This document shows, in pieces, positions 1-11,192 of a DNA stretch of 64,000 bases. The stretch lies in the NCBI GenBank assembly GCA_029641185.1, contig JAPWGK010000001.1, positions 1,996,501-2,060,500 of the forward strand, given 5' to 3'. The number at the start of each line of letters is the position of its first letter. The stretch's first letter is position 1. The position numbers were made by a program, and so were the translations under genes. Below the pieces are notes generated by a model. The model was not told the DNA's origin and made no database searches. It saw nothing but the letters and a program-made list of their open reading frames with translations. This DNA is from Pseudofabraea citricarpa (Eukaryota; Ascomycota; Leotiomycetes; Helotiales; Dermateaceae).

Positions 1-2269
1 CCTTCTGCCATGTATACACTCTATTATGCTGCCTCCAAGCTGTGGAAACGTCGGCGAGTCCTTGTGCAACTTGTTTGTTTTTTGTAGCTATCAGCAAACC
101 AAGAACCCATCGAGTTGGTTGTTGGCCGACCCAGCGACCATCCTTCACCTTTCTGTTGATGGATACATGTCCTAGCGCTAGAGCAAGCGGAGACGGTATT
201 CGAAGCCTATGCCTGTAGAAGTATGTAACACATCTGGTGAGGTTACGGATAATGACACGATTCGATCGCGTCTCACTGCGTGCTAATATCCACGCAATCT
301 TGCAAATGAAACTTCTTCTTGATGGTAGGTGAGGGTTGAGAGGCATTTTCAAAGAATCTTCTCTTTCCAAAGCTTCCCAGAACAGGTGAAGTGGAAATCT
401 TGGTTGGTTGATGACTGCAATAAGAAGCTCCGGGCAATTAGCAAGGGAATAACACCCATCCACCCCACAAGAACGTGGTGCTGCCTGAAAAGCACAAAAT
501 GCCTTCCATGCAACAAAAGAATCCTGCCGCACAAGCTCCGCTAGTAATGGCGTTAGTAAAGAATGCTTTACCACAAGGCCTAGCTTTAACATTCCCCGAA
601 GAGTTGAAAGTATCGACTTGTGACCGCGCGAGATTAGAAGCATTGCTAGAAAGGAGGAATGTGATGCCGTGCCACTTTGACAGTTGTTGCTTGAACTTAT
701 CAAGGAGGCTAATCGCCTAGTGGTAGACCCGGTTGTGGAGATGCAAGCCTTGAGTGATTTTCTATCGCCAAGTTCCATTTGTCGGAAACAACCTTGGCTG
801 ATTAAATGGTCGATAAAAATGTCGTCTTCGACTTTCATGCTAGGACATAGGTGTACCAACAACTCCAGAAACAGCGCATCGTCGACAGACTTCATAGTTG
901 CGACCATAGACAGCAAGCGGGAGTTGAAACTAGCCGTCTCTGCTTTGTTTGCCTCAAGGCAAACGTCAAAGACTTTCGAAAGAGACGAGTTTGGTACTTC
1001 ACGCAGAAGCTTGGAAAGTTGGGACATTGAACCTTCGTACGCTTGGATTTTCAAGCACGCGGAAGCAACTATACGCTTTGCGCGATGCACGGTATACCGA
1101 ACTCTACGAAGACTACAACGAGGATCAAAGGTAACAGCCCCCTCGGTTTGTTGGCCCACTGTGTAGATTTGTTCATGAGCCCTTCTTAACATGGCGTCGG
1201 ATTTCATTAGGGCAGGCCCGACTGCTGCCATGTGCATTCTCCAGTTTTTGTCATGTATCCAAATCCACTCCGAGATAAATAGTCCGAGTTCAGGAAGTAC
1301 ATACTCAAGCCGATCCTTGGTCAAACTTGCGGACATCTTTGCAGCCAGAATTTGAGTTTTTGGGTGGCCTACAAATGGAAGCATTGAGGGGAAAAGGATT
1401 TTGATAGTATTTGTGATAGGCCACCAAGAATCACTGCGTGTGGCTCGCCGCCAAATCGCGTAGTGGATTGGATGCATAAATTGTTCTTCCCATCTCCTGC
1501 GCTTCGTGGAAGATATTTGCAGACGACGACTGCGATGCCGCAGATCCCTACGAAGACTTTCCAGCGTATTGGCGAGACGCCAATTCTCTACACCTCTCAA
1601 AGCAAGGGTATCTTCCAAGCACCGAACAAAAGCATTCGTGCCTTGATTTATCTGCCATTGCTGAGTATCTGAGGTAATCATTGACTGTAGATGTCGAAGT
1701 GACTTTTCAAATTGGGCAAGTGAAGCTGCTCTGCCAGCAATACTGCTAGCCTGCTCTAAAGAAACTTCCTTAGTCAAGGATGACCTATAATAGCTGTATG
1801 TGAGCCTCTCTAGTGATTGCGAATGCGAACTCCAGCTGTGCTCGTCCGCCTGAGGCAAACAAGCTCTCTCCTCTGTTTTTGTTGGATGTCTGCTGTAAAC
1901 CTCCGCTTCTGAACTCCACGCGCCGGCCTCCTTGCTGGTGTGCTGTCTCGGAGTGGGAGCCTCCCATTTCCATCGAGTCCTGTCGACCTCTCCAGCGAAG
2001 CCCCATAATGCCGCAAAGAAGTGAGTTGCTGGTTGCGTGGCATCTGATACGTGGGTCATCCGCCGTCTCCCCAACCTTCTTCTGCATTCCATTGGACCGG
2101 GCACAGAGCTGCCATGGCGCTTTTCGGTTTTAGATATGACGATGGATCGTTGGCAGGTGTTCAGAAGGCCGTTAGATAGGAGGGATATGAAGTCGGTGGT
2201 TGAAGAGGCCAATGGCTTGCGTTGCATTGATCGACAGCAGCATGAAGAAGGCCACGGCCTTGAAAGCAT
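1..2269 (-). CDS. Large hypothetical protein with mitochondrial-type N terminus (3' end beyond window)
   Basis: A single uninterrupted frame runs from an ATG at 2269 to the left edge, 756 codons without a stop or an intron, so the protein is truncated only by the window. The next in-frame stop upstream is near 2387 and no ATG lies between, which fixes the start. The first residues (MLSRPWPSSCCCRSMQRKPL) are rich in Arg, Ser and Cys with no acid, as in a mitochondrial targeting peptide. The rest is mostly helical in composition, rich in Leu, Arg and Trp, with no motif I recognise. A helical-repeat organellar RNA-binding or translation factor is possible but is only inference. It is divergent from HEM12 across 564 nt. 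The long open frame is sure; the function is unknown. Confidence 0.8.
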   Translation of the reverse strand, partial: MLSRPWPSSCCCRSMQRKPLASSTTDFISLLSNGLLNTCQRSIVISKTEKRHGSSVPGPMECRRRLGRRRMTHVSDATQPATHFFAALWGFAGEVDRTRWKWEAPTPRQHTSKEAGAWSSEAEVYSRHPTKTEERACLPQADEHSWSSHSQSLERLTYSYYRSSLTKEVSLEQASSIAGRAASLAQFEKSLRHLQSMITSDTQQWQINQGTNAFVRCLEDTLALRGVENWRLANTLESLRRDLRHRSRRLQISSTKRRRWEEQFMHPIHYAIWRRATRSDSWWPITNTIKILFPSMLPFVGHPKTQILAAKMSASLTKDRLEYVLPELGLFISEWIWIHDKNWRMHMAAVGPALMKSDAMLRRAHEQIYTVGQQTEGAVTFDPRCSLRRVRYTVHRAKRIVASACLKIQAYEGSMSQLSKLLREVPNSSLSKVFDVCLEANKAETASFNSRLLSMVATMKSVDDALFLELLVHLCPSMKVEDDIFIDHLISQGCFRQMELGDRKSLKACISTTGSTTRRLASLISSSNNCQSGTASHSSFLAMLLISRGHKSILSTLRGMLKLGLVVKHSLLTPLLAELVRQDSFVAWKAFCAFQAAPRSCGVDGCYSLANCPELLIAVINQPRFPLHLFWEALEREDSLKMPLNPHLPSRRSFICKIAWILARSETRSNRVIIRNLTRCVTYFYRHRLRIPSPLALALGHVSINRKVKDGRWVGQQPTRWVLGLLIATKNKQVAQGLADVSTAWRQHNRVYTWQK

Positions 2270-2833
2270 AGAGCGCGAGATGAGTAGAGAGAGTGAATCT
2301 GTTCGTGTTCGACAAGGTCGGGATTTTCTATCACAAGGCCGGCATATCAGGGACAGAGTCCTCACAGGAATAGCAAGGATCGAAGTTTAGTGTGGGAATA
2401 ACAGTGCGAGCGCAATAAAGGGTGTGTAGCGGTCTGGAGTGAGTATTGGCAATTGATACGACTGAAGGCTAAGAAAGCTTGTGGTTTGGCACAATAATGC
2501 AATGGGTGTGGTTGAGCTCCAGCTACTGCAATCAATGTTGAAGGAGCTTCCATTTCTTCAGCGACCAGTCGGCACAACCTCGGCAGAAGTGGCTCCAGGA
2601 ACGCTCAGACGAGCCCGTCATGGGAAGCATTCGCGGGGCAGCAAAAGGCAGCAAAAAGCACCAACTTTGGATCTACGGAAGAGCGAAGACCACCACGTCA
2701 CGAGATTGGGGGTTCTTCTGCAGCCTGTGTCTCCTCAGTTCTTCTCATTGCCATCCCGCCCGCAACTGTGGACCAAGAGCAATAGCCTGTTGCGCAACAA
2801 ATTGGGTATCAACACACCTCAACACAGCACAAA
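2270..2833. promoter_or_regulatory. Divergent promoter region, HEM12 and left-edge gene
   Basis: 564 nt between two divergent start codons. It should hold both promoters and 5' leaders. I see no clear TATA box or repeat, and no further gene. Confidence 0.5.
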
Positions 2834-4172
2834 ATGAGCCAGCACGATTTTGAGCCGCTACAGAATGATCTGATATTGAGGACAGCATGGGGTATGCAAG
2901 GAACTCCGTTGCGAAGTCTATATGCTGGATGTTAACGATGATCCAGGCGAGAAGGTTGAGAGGCCGCCATGTTGGGTTATGCGGCAAGGTACTGTGCTAC
3001 CCATTACCTTCCGTTCCCACGCTCTTGGACCTGCTGACGCGAACATGGCGGCCTGAAGCTGGACGCTACCTCCCCGAATACCATGAGGCCAAAGGAACTC
3101 ACGATTTCTTCGAATGCTGTCGCTCGCCGGAGATCGCCTCAACTTTGACTCTCCAGCCAATTGAGCGGTTCGCAGGTCTCATAGATGCCGCAATCATCTT
3201 CTCTGATATCCTGGTGATTCCTCAGGCTCTGGGCATGACTGTCGAAATGGTTGACAAGAAGGGCCCTCACTTCCCGGAACCTCTCACCTCCCCGGAGGAT
3301 CCCCAATATCGAGCAGTTCTCGAGAAGAAGGTTGATGTCGCCGCAGAACTGGACTATGTTTACAAAGCAATCACTCTGACTAGACATAAGTTGAAGGGCC
3401 GGGTACCCTTAATTGGCTTCTGTGGGGCCCCGTGGACTTTACTATGCTACATGGTTGAAGGGGGTGGGAGCAAGCTCTTCATCCAGACCAAGACCTGGGT
3501 GTACAGGTACCCCCAAGCAAGCAAGGACTTGCTGCAAAAGATTGCTGAGGTCTGCGTTGAGTATTTGGCTTTGCAGGTCAAGGCAGGAGCCCAGGTATGG
3601 ATCCCATAGCCAGCACGCACCACAAATACAAGCAACTGACATAAGCCACAGTTGGTACAGGTATTTGATTCGTGGGCGTCGGAACTATCACCCACCTCAT
3701 TCAAGAAATTCTCTCAACCATATCTTGCATACATCTCCGAAAACCTTCCGAAACGTTTGAAATCAATGAATCTCGAGCCCGTGCCGATGATTGTCTTTGC
3801 CAAAGGGGCGTGGTATGCTTTGGATTCTCTCTGTAGTCTCGGTTACAACGTCGTCGGCCTCGACTGGCTGCAAGATCCCGCGGAAGCAGTCAGAATTAGA
3901 GGGAGCCGCGCGATTGTCTTTCAAGGCAACGCTGATCCTGGGGTCTTGTATGGGACCAGAGAGGCTATAACATCTGTTGTAGAGGAGACAGTCAAGGGGT
4001 TTGGCGGGGGGCAGCAAGGCTGGATCTCCAATCTGGGTCATGGTCAGTCATCCGGGATTCTGTTCTGTCTCAAAACGCTTATTAACACGAATTAGGTATC
4101 ACGCCCGGAGTAAAGCCCGACGACTTGAGGTTCTACTTCCAAGAAGTACATCGAATAGCTGGGAACAAATAG
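2834..4172 (+). CDS. HEM12: Uroporphyrinogen decarboxylase
   Basis: Cytosolic enzyme of haem synthesis that removes four acetate carboxyls from uroporphyrinogen III to give coproporphyrinogen III. Exons: 2834..2891, 2947..2988, 3059..3594, 3652..4042, 4096..4172, giving 367 residues, the usual fungal length. The family signature [10 protein letters not shown] is split by the second intron after the Gln codon. Further landmarks are [13 protein letters not shown] with the substrate-binding Asp, [18 protein letters not shown] and the C-terminal [12 protein letters not shown]. Introns are 53-70 nt; the second has a CTGAC branch site. The stop lies 44 nt from the stop of convergent FCY1. Identification is secure. 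Confidence 0.97.
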
Positions 4173-4216
4173 GCAGACATAATCAGTGTTGTTATTCGTC
4201 CTCAGACTAGCTAGAT

Positions 4217-5068
4217 TCAACTCAACTCCTTAGAGTGAACCATCTTCTCCTCGCCTATGTCCTCGTACCTAAAGCAGTCAGATCAGCTTGTGAATGCTAA
4301 GCGATAGTGAAGATGGTCAGGCTGTCCTCATACCATGTCTACAGGGCAGCATTAGTATTACAGGGCCAACAGGTTTGGATGTAAACCTACCTCGGGCTTC
4401 TCTTTGATGAAGCGCTCCATCAATTCTTGACATTCTTTATTTCCCAAAACAGTGACTTCAACTCCTCGCTGTTTGAGATAACCCTCGCCCCCAAGGAAAG
4501 TGTTGTTCTCGCCAATCACAACACGGGAGATGCCATAAAGTATACATGCCCCCGTGCTGTTTCTTCCATCAGCACTGTGTAAAAGACATTTCTCGGAGCA
4601 GATTTTGAAACAGTGCAAGATGCCTAGGGCATACCCAAGACTTACCACATGTCACACGGAGAGAGCCTTGGCGGCATCGCAGTTAGCTATGGTGGGGGTT
4701 TTGGAAAGTGGTGGTTTGCGGCACTCACGTTGTATACATCGTGGACCCTTTGTACGCATGCGCGGGAAGGCGGCCAGAATTCTCCAAGGCCGATGTCTCC
4801 CCCTAGCCAGGCTTGAGCAGGATATAAGTAAGTTGTGTAGCCACTGTAAACTTACATGGTGGATGGGAGAGCCCTTTTGTACTCGCATATTGTGACCTCT
4901 GCCCAGCAGCTTGCCGTCTCTAGACACCAAAGCGGCACCAATCTATCACCATGGCGTTTGGTAAGCGATCAGATACAGCCCTTGACGAAGACCTACTGGG
5001 ACCCCGCCTTCTTGGTAAGACGTGCGTGCCTCCTCGATGGCAATGGCGAAAGCTTCTTGGTCGTTCAT
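4217..5068 (-). CDS. FCY1: Cytosine deaminase with a 5-nt micro-exon
   Basis: Pyrimidine-salvage enzyme converting cytosine to uracil (5-fluorocytosine to 5-fluorouracil). Exons in transcript order: 5068..4997, 4942..4856, 4802..4729, 4666..4646, 4556..4391, 4338..4334, 4268..4217. They total 477 nt and 158 residues, the same length as yeast Fcy1. Zinc ligands are His53, Cys82 and Cys85; the catalytic Glu55 lies in HGE and the cysteines in LSPCDMC. The sixth exon is only ACATG. It is needed to reach the conserved C-terminal WYEDIGEE; reading through the intron after it gives a different short tail and a stop. Six introns in a gene this small is dense even for a fungus. Confidence 0.93.
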
Positions 5069-6115
5069 TATGGCGAGAGCGTGAGACAGTAAGGCAATTA
5101 ATTGATTTATTTGAGGAAGAGGAGGGGGGAAGCAAGGCAAGACAAGGCAAGGAAAGGAAAGGATTGTGAAAGTGGTGGTCTGCTGTCTCGCGTCTGCCCC
5201 TCTGCTCTGCCCTTCTGCCCTTCTGCCCTTCTGTGAATCTGTGCTGCTACGATACGCTTCTGCCCTTATCGGTCTTATCAAAGAACCCTGGCCTGGCCTG
5301 GCCTGGCACCTCACTTGGCCTGGGGGGATGGATGCACTGCACTCGCACTCGTCGCCACAGCACAGCACAGCACAGCCACACTCCACCCGACCACATCGAA
5401 TGGATGGATAGACTCAGAAGAAGAGGAAGTTACAGTAGCAAACTGCGTGATGACCATCCCATCCCATCCCATCCCATCTGTCTGACGAAGAAGAGCGTGC
5501 CGGCGAGGGTGCAGAAGAGTGTCGCCCGTCGTAGGTAGGTAGCCAGCCAGTCGCCAACCGTCTTGGGCGTGGCCAGATCACAAAGCTGGCAGAATTCTGA
5601 AGATTCTAGGTGATTCCATGGGCGAAGGCTAAGCTCCTTCGCATCGTCTTCAGCCTCTTCACAAAAACATCCGGGACCGCATTCTTGCGATCGATAAGCC
5701 TTCCTCACCAACACACACTCAACCTAAGCAGCACTTACCTGCAAGACGCTCTCGAGACCATCCCCCCCGCCTCATCCCCATTCCCGCGAATCCTCCAATC
5801 CATCTCCAAGAGCATTCCCATATCCGTATCTGTGCTTTCCAGAGACCGTAAGTGCCAATACCCACACCCACACCCACACCCATCCCCCGTTCGAGCCTGC
5901 TCGCAACCTTCCACTTGTTATTTCCGAGGGGTATATGCCTCCTTCGCGCACTTCCCACCATTGCGCTGCTGAGAGTATCGTGCTGTGAATTCTTGCGCTT
6001 ACTCCGTCATTTTGTGTCGGGCTGACATCTCAAAAGACCAGGAATCGATTGCAAAGCCGCGCCTCGGCTCGAGACTATCCTCTCTTGAACCCCTCACAAC
6101 CACTCGGTCGAAGTT
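5069..6115. other. Shared upstream region of FCY1 and YDJ1, rich in short tandem repeats
   Basis: About 1 kb between divergent genes. It contains several imperfect tandem tracts: AAGGC/AAGAC near 5132-5152, TTCTGCCC near 5205-5233, GGCCT near 5284-5305, CACAG near 5353-5370, CATCC near 5457-5478 and CCCACA near 5855-5880. The right half is pyrimidine-rich and probably 5' leader of YDJ1. No coding frame here looks conserved. Confidence 0.6.
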
Positions 6116-7531
6116 ATGGCCAAAGACACCAAATACTACGATATCTTAGGTGTAGGTCTGGTTGTCCTGAACACCCAAGCACGGCTAACACTCTACCGTA
6201 GGTCGCACCAACCTGCACAGAGGCAGAGTTGAAGAAAGCATACAAGATCGGGGCATTAAAACATCATCCAGGCATGTGCTGTACTGTTCACACTGAACCC
6301 ATTGCAAACTAACAGTCGATAGACAAGAACGCACACAACCCAGATGCTGCTGACAAATTCAAGGACCTCTCGCACGCCTACGAAGTCCTCTCCGACCCAC
6401 AAAAACGTCAGATCTACGATCAATATGGCGAGGAAGGTCTGGAGGGTGGCGGTGGTGCCGGAGGCATGAACGCTGAGGACCTTTTCTCTCAATTCTTTGG
6501 TGGAGGATCAGCATTTGGTGGTGGCGGTTTAGGGGGCATGTTCGGCGGAGGCATGCAAAGTCGAGGTCCGGCCAAGGCTCGCACAATCCACCACGTTCAC
6601 AAGGTCTCTCTCGAAGATATCTACCGCGGAAAGGTTTCCAAGCTTGCTCTACAAAAGTCCGTCATCTGCCCCAAGTGTGATGGCCGTGGTGGAAAAGAGG
6701 GAGCTGTGAAAAAATGCGCTGGTTGTGATGGTCACGGTATGAAGACCATGATGCGTCAAATGGGCCCAATGATCCAGCGTTTCCAGACTGTCTGCCCGGA
6801 TTGTAACGGCGAGGGTGAAATCATTCGCGAAAAGGATAAGTGCAAGGCTTGCAATGGCAAGAAGACAACTGTAGAAAGAAAGGTCCTACACGTCCACGTT
6901 GATCGGGGTGTACGCAGTGGCCACAAGATTGACTTCCGTGGAGAGGGAGACCAAACCCCAGGCGTTCAGCCAGGAGATGTTGTTTTTGAAATCGAGCAGA
7001 AACCCCACAGCAGATTTCAGCGCAAGGACGATGATCTGTTTTATCATGCTGAGATCGATCTGGTGACTGCTCTTGCTGGCGGCACTATTTTTGTAGAGCA
7101 CTTAGATGATAGATGGCTCAGTGTAGAGATCCTTCCTGGAGAAGTCATCAGTCCCGGTATGTCCCTCACATTGCGGTTTGACATATGCACATTCCTAACA
7201 ATGATCTACAGGCTCAATCAAAATGGTACGCGGACAGGGCATGCCCTCCTACCGTCATCATGACTTCGGCAATATGTACATCCAGTTTGATGTGAAGTTC
7301 CCAGAGAAGAATTGGACAGTCGATGCTGCAGCGTTCGATGCTCTAAAGGCGATCCTACCATCCTCGCCTCAGACAAATGTACCTCCAGCAGAAGCCATGA
7401 CAGACGTGGCCGATCTGGAAGATATCGATGCCAGTCAGCAAGCTCGTGCACAAGGTGCAGGTGCTATGGATGAGGATGATGAGGATGGACATGCTGCGCA
7501 TGGTGAACGGGTCCAGTGTGCATCCCAATAG
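6116..7531 (+). CDS. YDJ1: Type I DnaJ/Hsp40 co-chaperone (Ydj1/Mas5)
   Basis: Cytosolic Hsp40 that delivers clients to Hsp70 and stimulates its ATPase. Exons 6116..6151, 6202..6271, 6323..7156, 7212..7531; 419 residues. Order: J domain with HPD at 34-36, a Gly/Phe-rich linker, a zinc region with [24 protein letters not shown] and CKACNGKK, two client-binding domains, an acidic tail, and a C-terminal CASQ box for farnesylation, identical to the yeast Ydj1 ending. The second intron begins with GC rather than GT (6272..6322) and splits the Asp codon of HPD; only this splice restores the motif. The first intron is 50 nt. Confidence 0.96.
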
Positions 7532-8053
7532 AAGGTCACGGGTTGGGGTTTTCACTTTTGTGGCTTCGGATATCCTTGCATTTGGTGCAATGTCTCTGCG
7601 GGCACCAGCTTTCTTTCTCATGATGATCTGGCTGGTCATCTCATGCATGGGCTAATTGGAGCGAATGCGTTGGTCAGAGTGCCTGTCTCCTGCACAGCAG
7701 GAAGTAGGCTGTTATCTCTATGGCATGCCCTCTTGCTAGTGTTGTTTTCTTCGGCGTTTAGAGAGGTTTAGATAGCATTCGAAAAAGGAACTGTTCACAA
7801 AGAAGCACAAGACATCCTGGAACTGTCCGTAGCCTTTCTACACTTTCTTCTGTACACGTGATTGCACAACAGGCTCGCTCTGTGGCCCGGTGGCGCATCA
7901 CACCAGCCTTATAAAGTTAGCTACTACGATATCAGTGCAGCGGCTACCGAGCTACTGATCTTTACATATATCTACTTGCCTACCACCATGCACCAGAGCA
8001 ACTTTTGCTCGTAACAATTCTCCCCTCCCCTCCATCCTTGAGCCTTCGGAGAG
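7532..8053. promoter_or_regulatory. YDJ1 3' region and promoter of the Zn2Cys6 gene
   Basis: 522 nt. A palindromic E-box CACGTG lies at 7855-7860, about 200 nt before the next ATG, and a TTATAAAG stretch lies near 7910. Nothing coding is evident. Confidence 0.45.
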
Positions 8054-11000
8054 ATGGATCTACCTTCGCAGCAGCCCCAACCCCAATCCCACCCTCGCGC
8101 CTCCACCGGTACTGGTGCTCACTTCACACACTCTGAAAATCTGAGTCAGCCGCAGCCGCAGCCCTCTCTCAATGCGCCGCTGGCGGCATCACCATCTACC
8201 CCAAAAATCCGGAGAAGGAACCGCATGATCACAAGCTGTCTCGAATGTCGTAGGCGGAAGTTGAAATGCAACAAATCTCACCCGTGTACTAACTGGTAAT
8301 ATGACCGCAACTTTCTCTCTGGCTTAGGTACCTACCTAGATAACTAACATATGACCTAGCACCAAGTTTAACCGTGATTGTGTCTTCCTTGCTCCAGCTT
8401 TGGACCCAGCCAGCCAATTAAAGCTGACTGAGATAAAAGAGCAAGTCGGCTCCTTGGAACGGTTGCTTGAGCATAATGCCACAAAGTCGCATGCTTCAGC
8501 CTCTGCGTCTACGCAAGAAGGTGCTCTGCCTGATGACAGGGACGACGACTTACCAGCTGCAGATGATGAAAGAGATCTTGAACCTACCCCTCTTGCCGTT
8601 GTAGATGCAGCCTATGATGACGGGGAGGGCGAACAGAATGACGACCTGCTAGACCTCGGTATCCAACTAGGCAGAATGAGGATCACTGAGAGGATTGGAG
8701 GCTTTTTCAGACCTAAAATCTCGTCTGAGGTAGGTCTACGGGTGTTCTTGCCCGATTTTTGCTACTTGATTTTATCATTACCAGATCTCCTAGCTATGTC
8801 CCCTCTTCAGTCGAAGGTGTCGAGCGTCATCTGCCCTAGTGGCTTTTTCGCAGCATCTGGGTGTCAAGAAGCTCTATCCATGCACCTGCTCTAATTATTG
8901 AGTGCTACTGGTTGATCATACGTACTGACTGACATGGCAAAGCTAGAGCAGACATTGTCTAAGTCCAACTCCTCAGCACCTGTATACTACGGAGCACTTG
9001 GTTCACTGGATTATGTGCCACTTCCACCAGCCGAGGATTACCTGAAACCGGGCCCATCGTACATAGCACCTGCATCGGGTTTCTTTTTCAGCCACATTGA
9101 AAATCAGAGCTCGTTGATTGACTTTTTACCATCCCAACTCGCCGCGGATAGATTAGTCAAGCAATATTTCGAAGCAGTTCATCCTATTGCTCAGATGATA
9201 CATTGGCCCACCTTCGAAAGACAGTATGAAACACTGTGGGACGAGGTCAACCTGGGAATTGAGCCAGCGAATTCAATACAGGCCCTAGTATTTTCTGTTA
9301 TGTTCTCTGCGGTCGTCAGTATGGAAGAGTCGCTTATCCTTCGTGATTTTGGCGTTGCCAAAGCTAATCTGGTGGATAATTTTAAACTTGGGACAGAAAC
9401 CTCCGTATGTATTTTGCATGTTCGATGCGATTAGGTTATTGATACTTCCAAGTTGGGCCGAGCGAACTTCCTGAGGACAACCAAGATCGAGATTTTGCAG
9501 GCTTTTGTGATGTATTTGGTAGGTTTAGCGAGCATCTAACCACACACCCGATTGAAAATGTAGTTTAACTATCTTGCAGGTTCCTTTATGTCGTGCAGAA
9601 GTTTCTCGGGCCCATTCCGTGCTGGTCGGAGCAGCTATACGCATGGCAGAGTGTATGGGACTGCATCGGGATGGCGAGGCATATGGTCTCAATCCCCTGG
9701 AAACACATACTAGGCGATTGATTTGGCATCACCTTTTGTTCTTAGACATCAGAACTTGTGAAGCACAGGGACCTCGGCCAACCATACGACGAGATGACTT
9801 TGACACAAGACTTCCCCTGAATGTCAATGGGATGGATTTACACTCAACCGGAACGGCACCTGTGAGCGCTAATCGGTGGACAGATGCCACTTTTTCGCTA
9901 ATTCGGTTTGAAATCAATGAAATGATGAGAACAATCTGGGTGGATAGACCTAGGATTGAACGAAGAAAGATAAGTTTGACAGCTGTTCTAAGCAAGATTG
10001 AAACATTCCGCACGAATATGGCTACAAAATATGATCATTTGATGGACGACCGAATCCCCATCCAAAAATATGCTAAACTCACCAAGACTCTTCTTTTATC
10101 GCGTCTACATATCATGGTTCTCCATCGCTACCATAATGCAGTAAGTCTATCTTGCCCAAAGTCAGCAAGGGACCTGTTGAAAGGGATTCGGCACAACTTA
10201 CGGATTACGCTAACACCCTGGAGAATATCTCCATGCCGGATAGATTACGGCGAATAATGCTCACAGCTGGCATTCGGATTTTGGAGACCGCTATCGCGCT
10301 CGAGACTAAACCCTGCATTCAAATATGGGCATGGTACACTGGGGCTTGGCAGCAATATCATGTTGCATTCCTATTACTGGCAAGTTAAGCATCTAGGCGC
10401 AACTGTTCATTACCTGGCTTAGTTCATGAGCCCTGAGATATTATTGCCTCTACTGAAATGCCTCAAATGCTCCTCATACATGCTTAATCTCTCAGACTTT
10501 TTACAATTTGCAATACTGATGCTGATGCTTTGAGGTTTAGATGGAGGTATATACCCACCCAGATTGTAAAGAGGTTGATCGAATATGGCCTTGCCTGGAT
10601 TATGTTTTTGAGATCGACAGCAGCGAGCCTCGGGTAGTTAAAGCCCGCAAGGTGCTACTAGAACTCCAGCGGAAGACAGCAGTGTACCAGAGCATGCGCG
10701 GTATGCGGGCACCTCTTACCATGCAAGAGCACCTGGAAAAAAGGGCTCATCAATCAGAGGAAAGGTCATCTTTGTCACCAGATGCGGCTATGGAAATGCG
10801 CAAAGAACCATCCATTGGAAAGGCTCCTTTGCAGGATGTGGTCTTTGCGGGAGTATCAAATGGCGAGTCACTATGGGCATTACCGAATCAGCAAAGCCCA
10901 GATGCAAGTAGTGAATCTGGAAGTAGCGGAAAACGGACTTCTGTAGTGCCTCCCATGGGCGAGGTTGATGATTTGATGACTGATGTAGATTGGGCTGCAT

Positions 11001-11056
11001 TTGATGTTCTGTTCCCCCCAGACCAGCAGGTGGACGAGTCCGCGTTTTTGTTTTAG
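8054..11056 (+). CDS. Zn2Cys6 transcription factor with fungal MHR domain
   Basis: Putative nuclear DNA-binding regulator. Proposed exons: 8054..8295, 8360..8729, 8943..9404, 9453..9518, 9580..10140, 10224..10379, 10541..11056; 790 residues. The binuclear cluster has cysteines at 62, 65, 72, 78, 81 and 88 (spacing 2-6-5-2-6), with a Pro/Gln-rich N terminus and a basic patch before it. The middle homology region follows, with stretches such as NFLRTTKIEILQAFVMYL and RMAECMGLHRDG. The sixth intron uses a GC donor (GCAAGT at 10380). The 213-nt second intron and the acceptor at 9452 were chosen by family conservation and are the least sure parts. Target genes cannot be told from sequence. Confidence 0.88.
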
Positions 11057-11192
11057 CGTTGTGTGGTAGGTTATCTGATAGAGAAAACGTGGCTGTAATA
11101 GGAACGAGAATCCATTGGTTTTAAACATGACTTTTCTCCTTCATGTGTCTACCCGCCTATGTACGCACGCATGTAAGATACCAGAGTTCAAT

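Noticed and set aside
9405..9434. 30-nt intron in the Zn2Cys6 gene
   Set aside because: Too short for a fungal intron. The 48-nt version ending at 9452 gives the family text GTETSLGRANFLRTTKIE.
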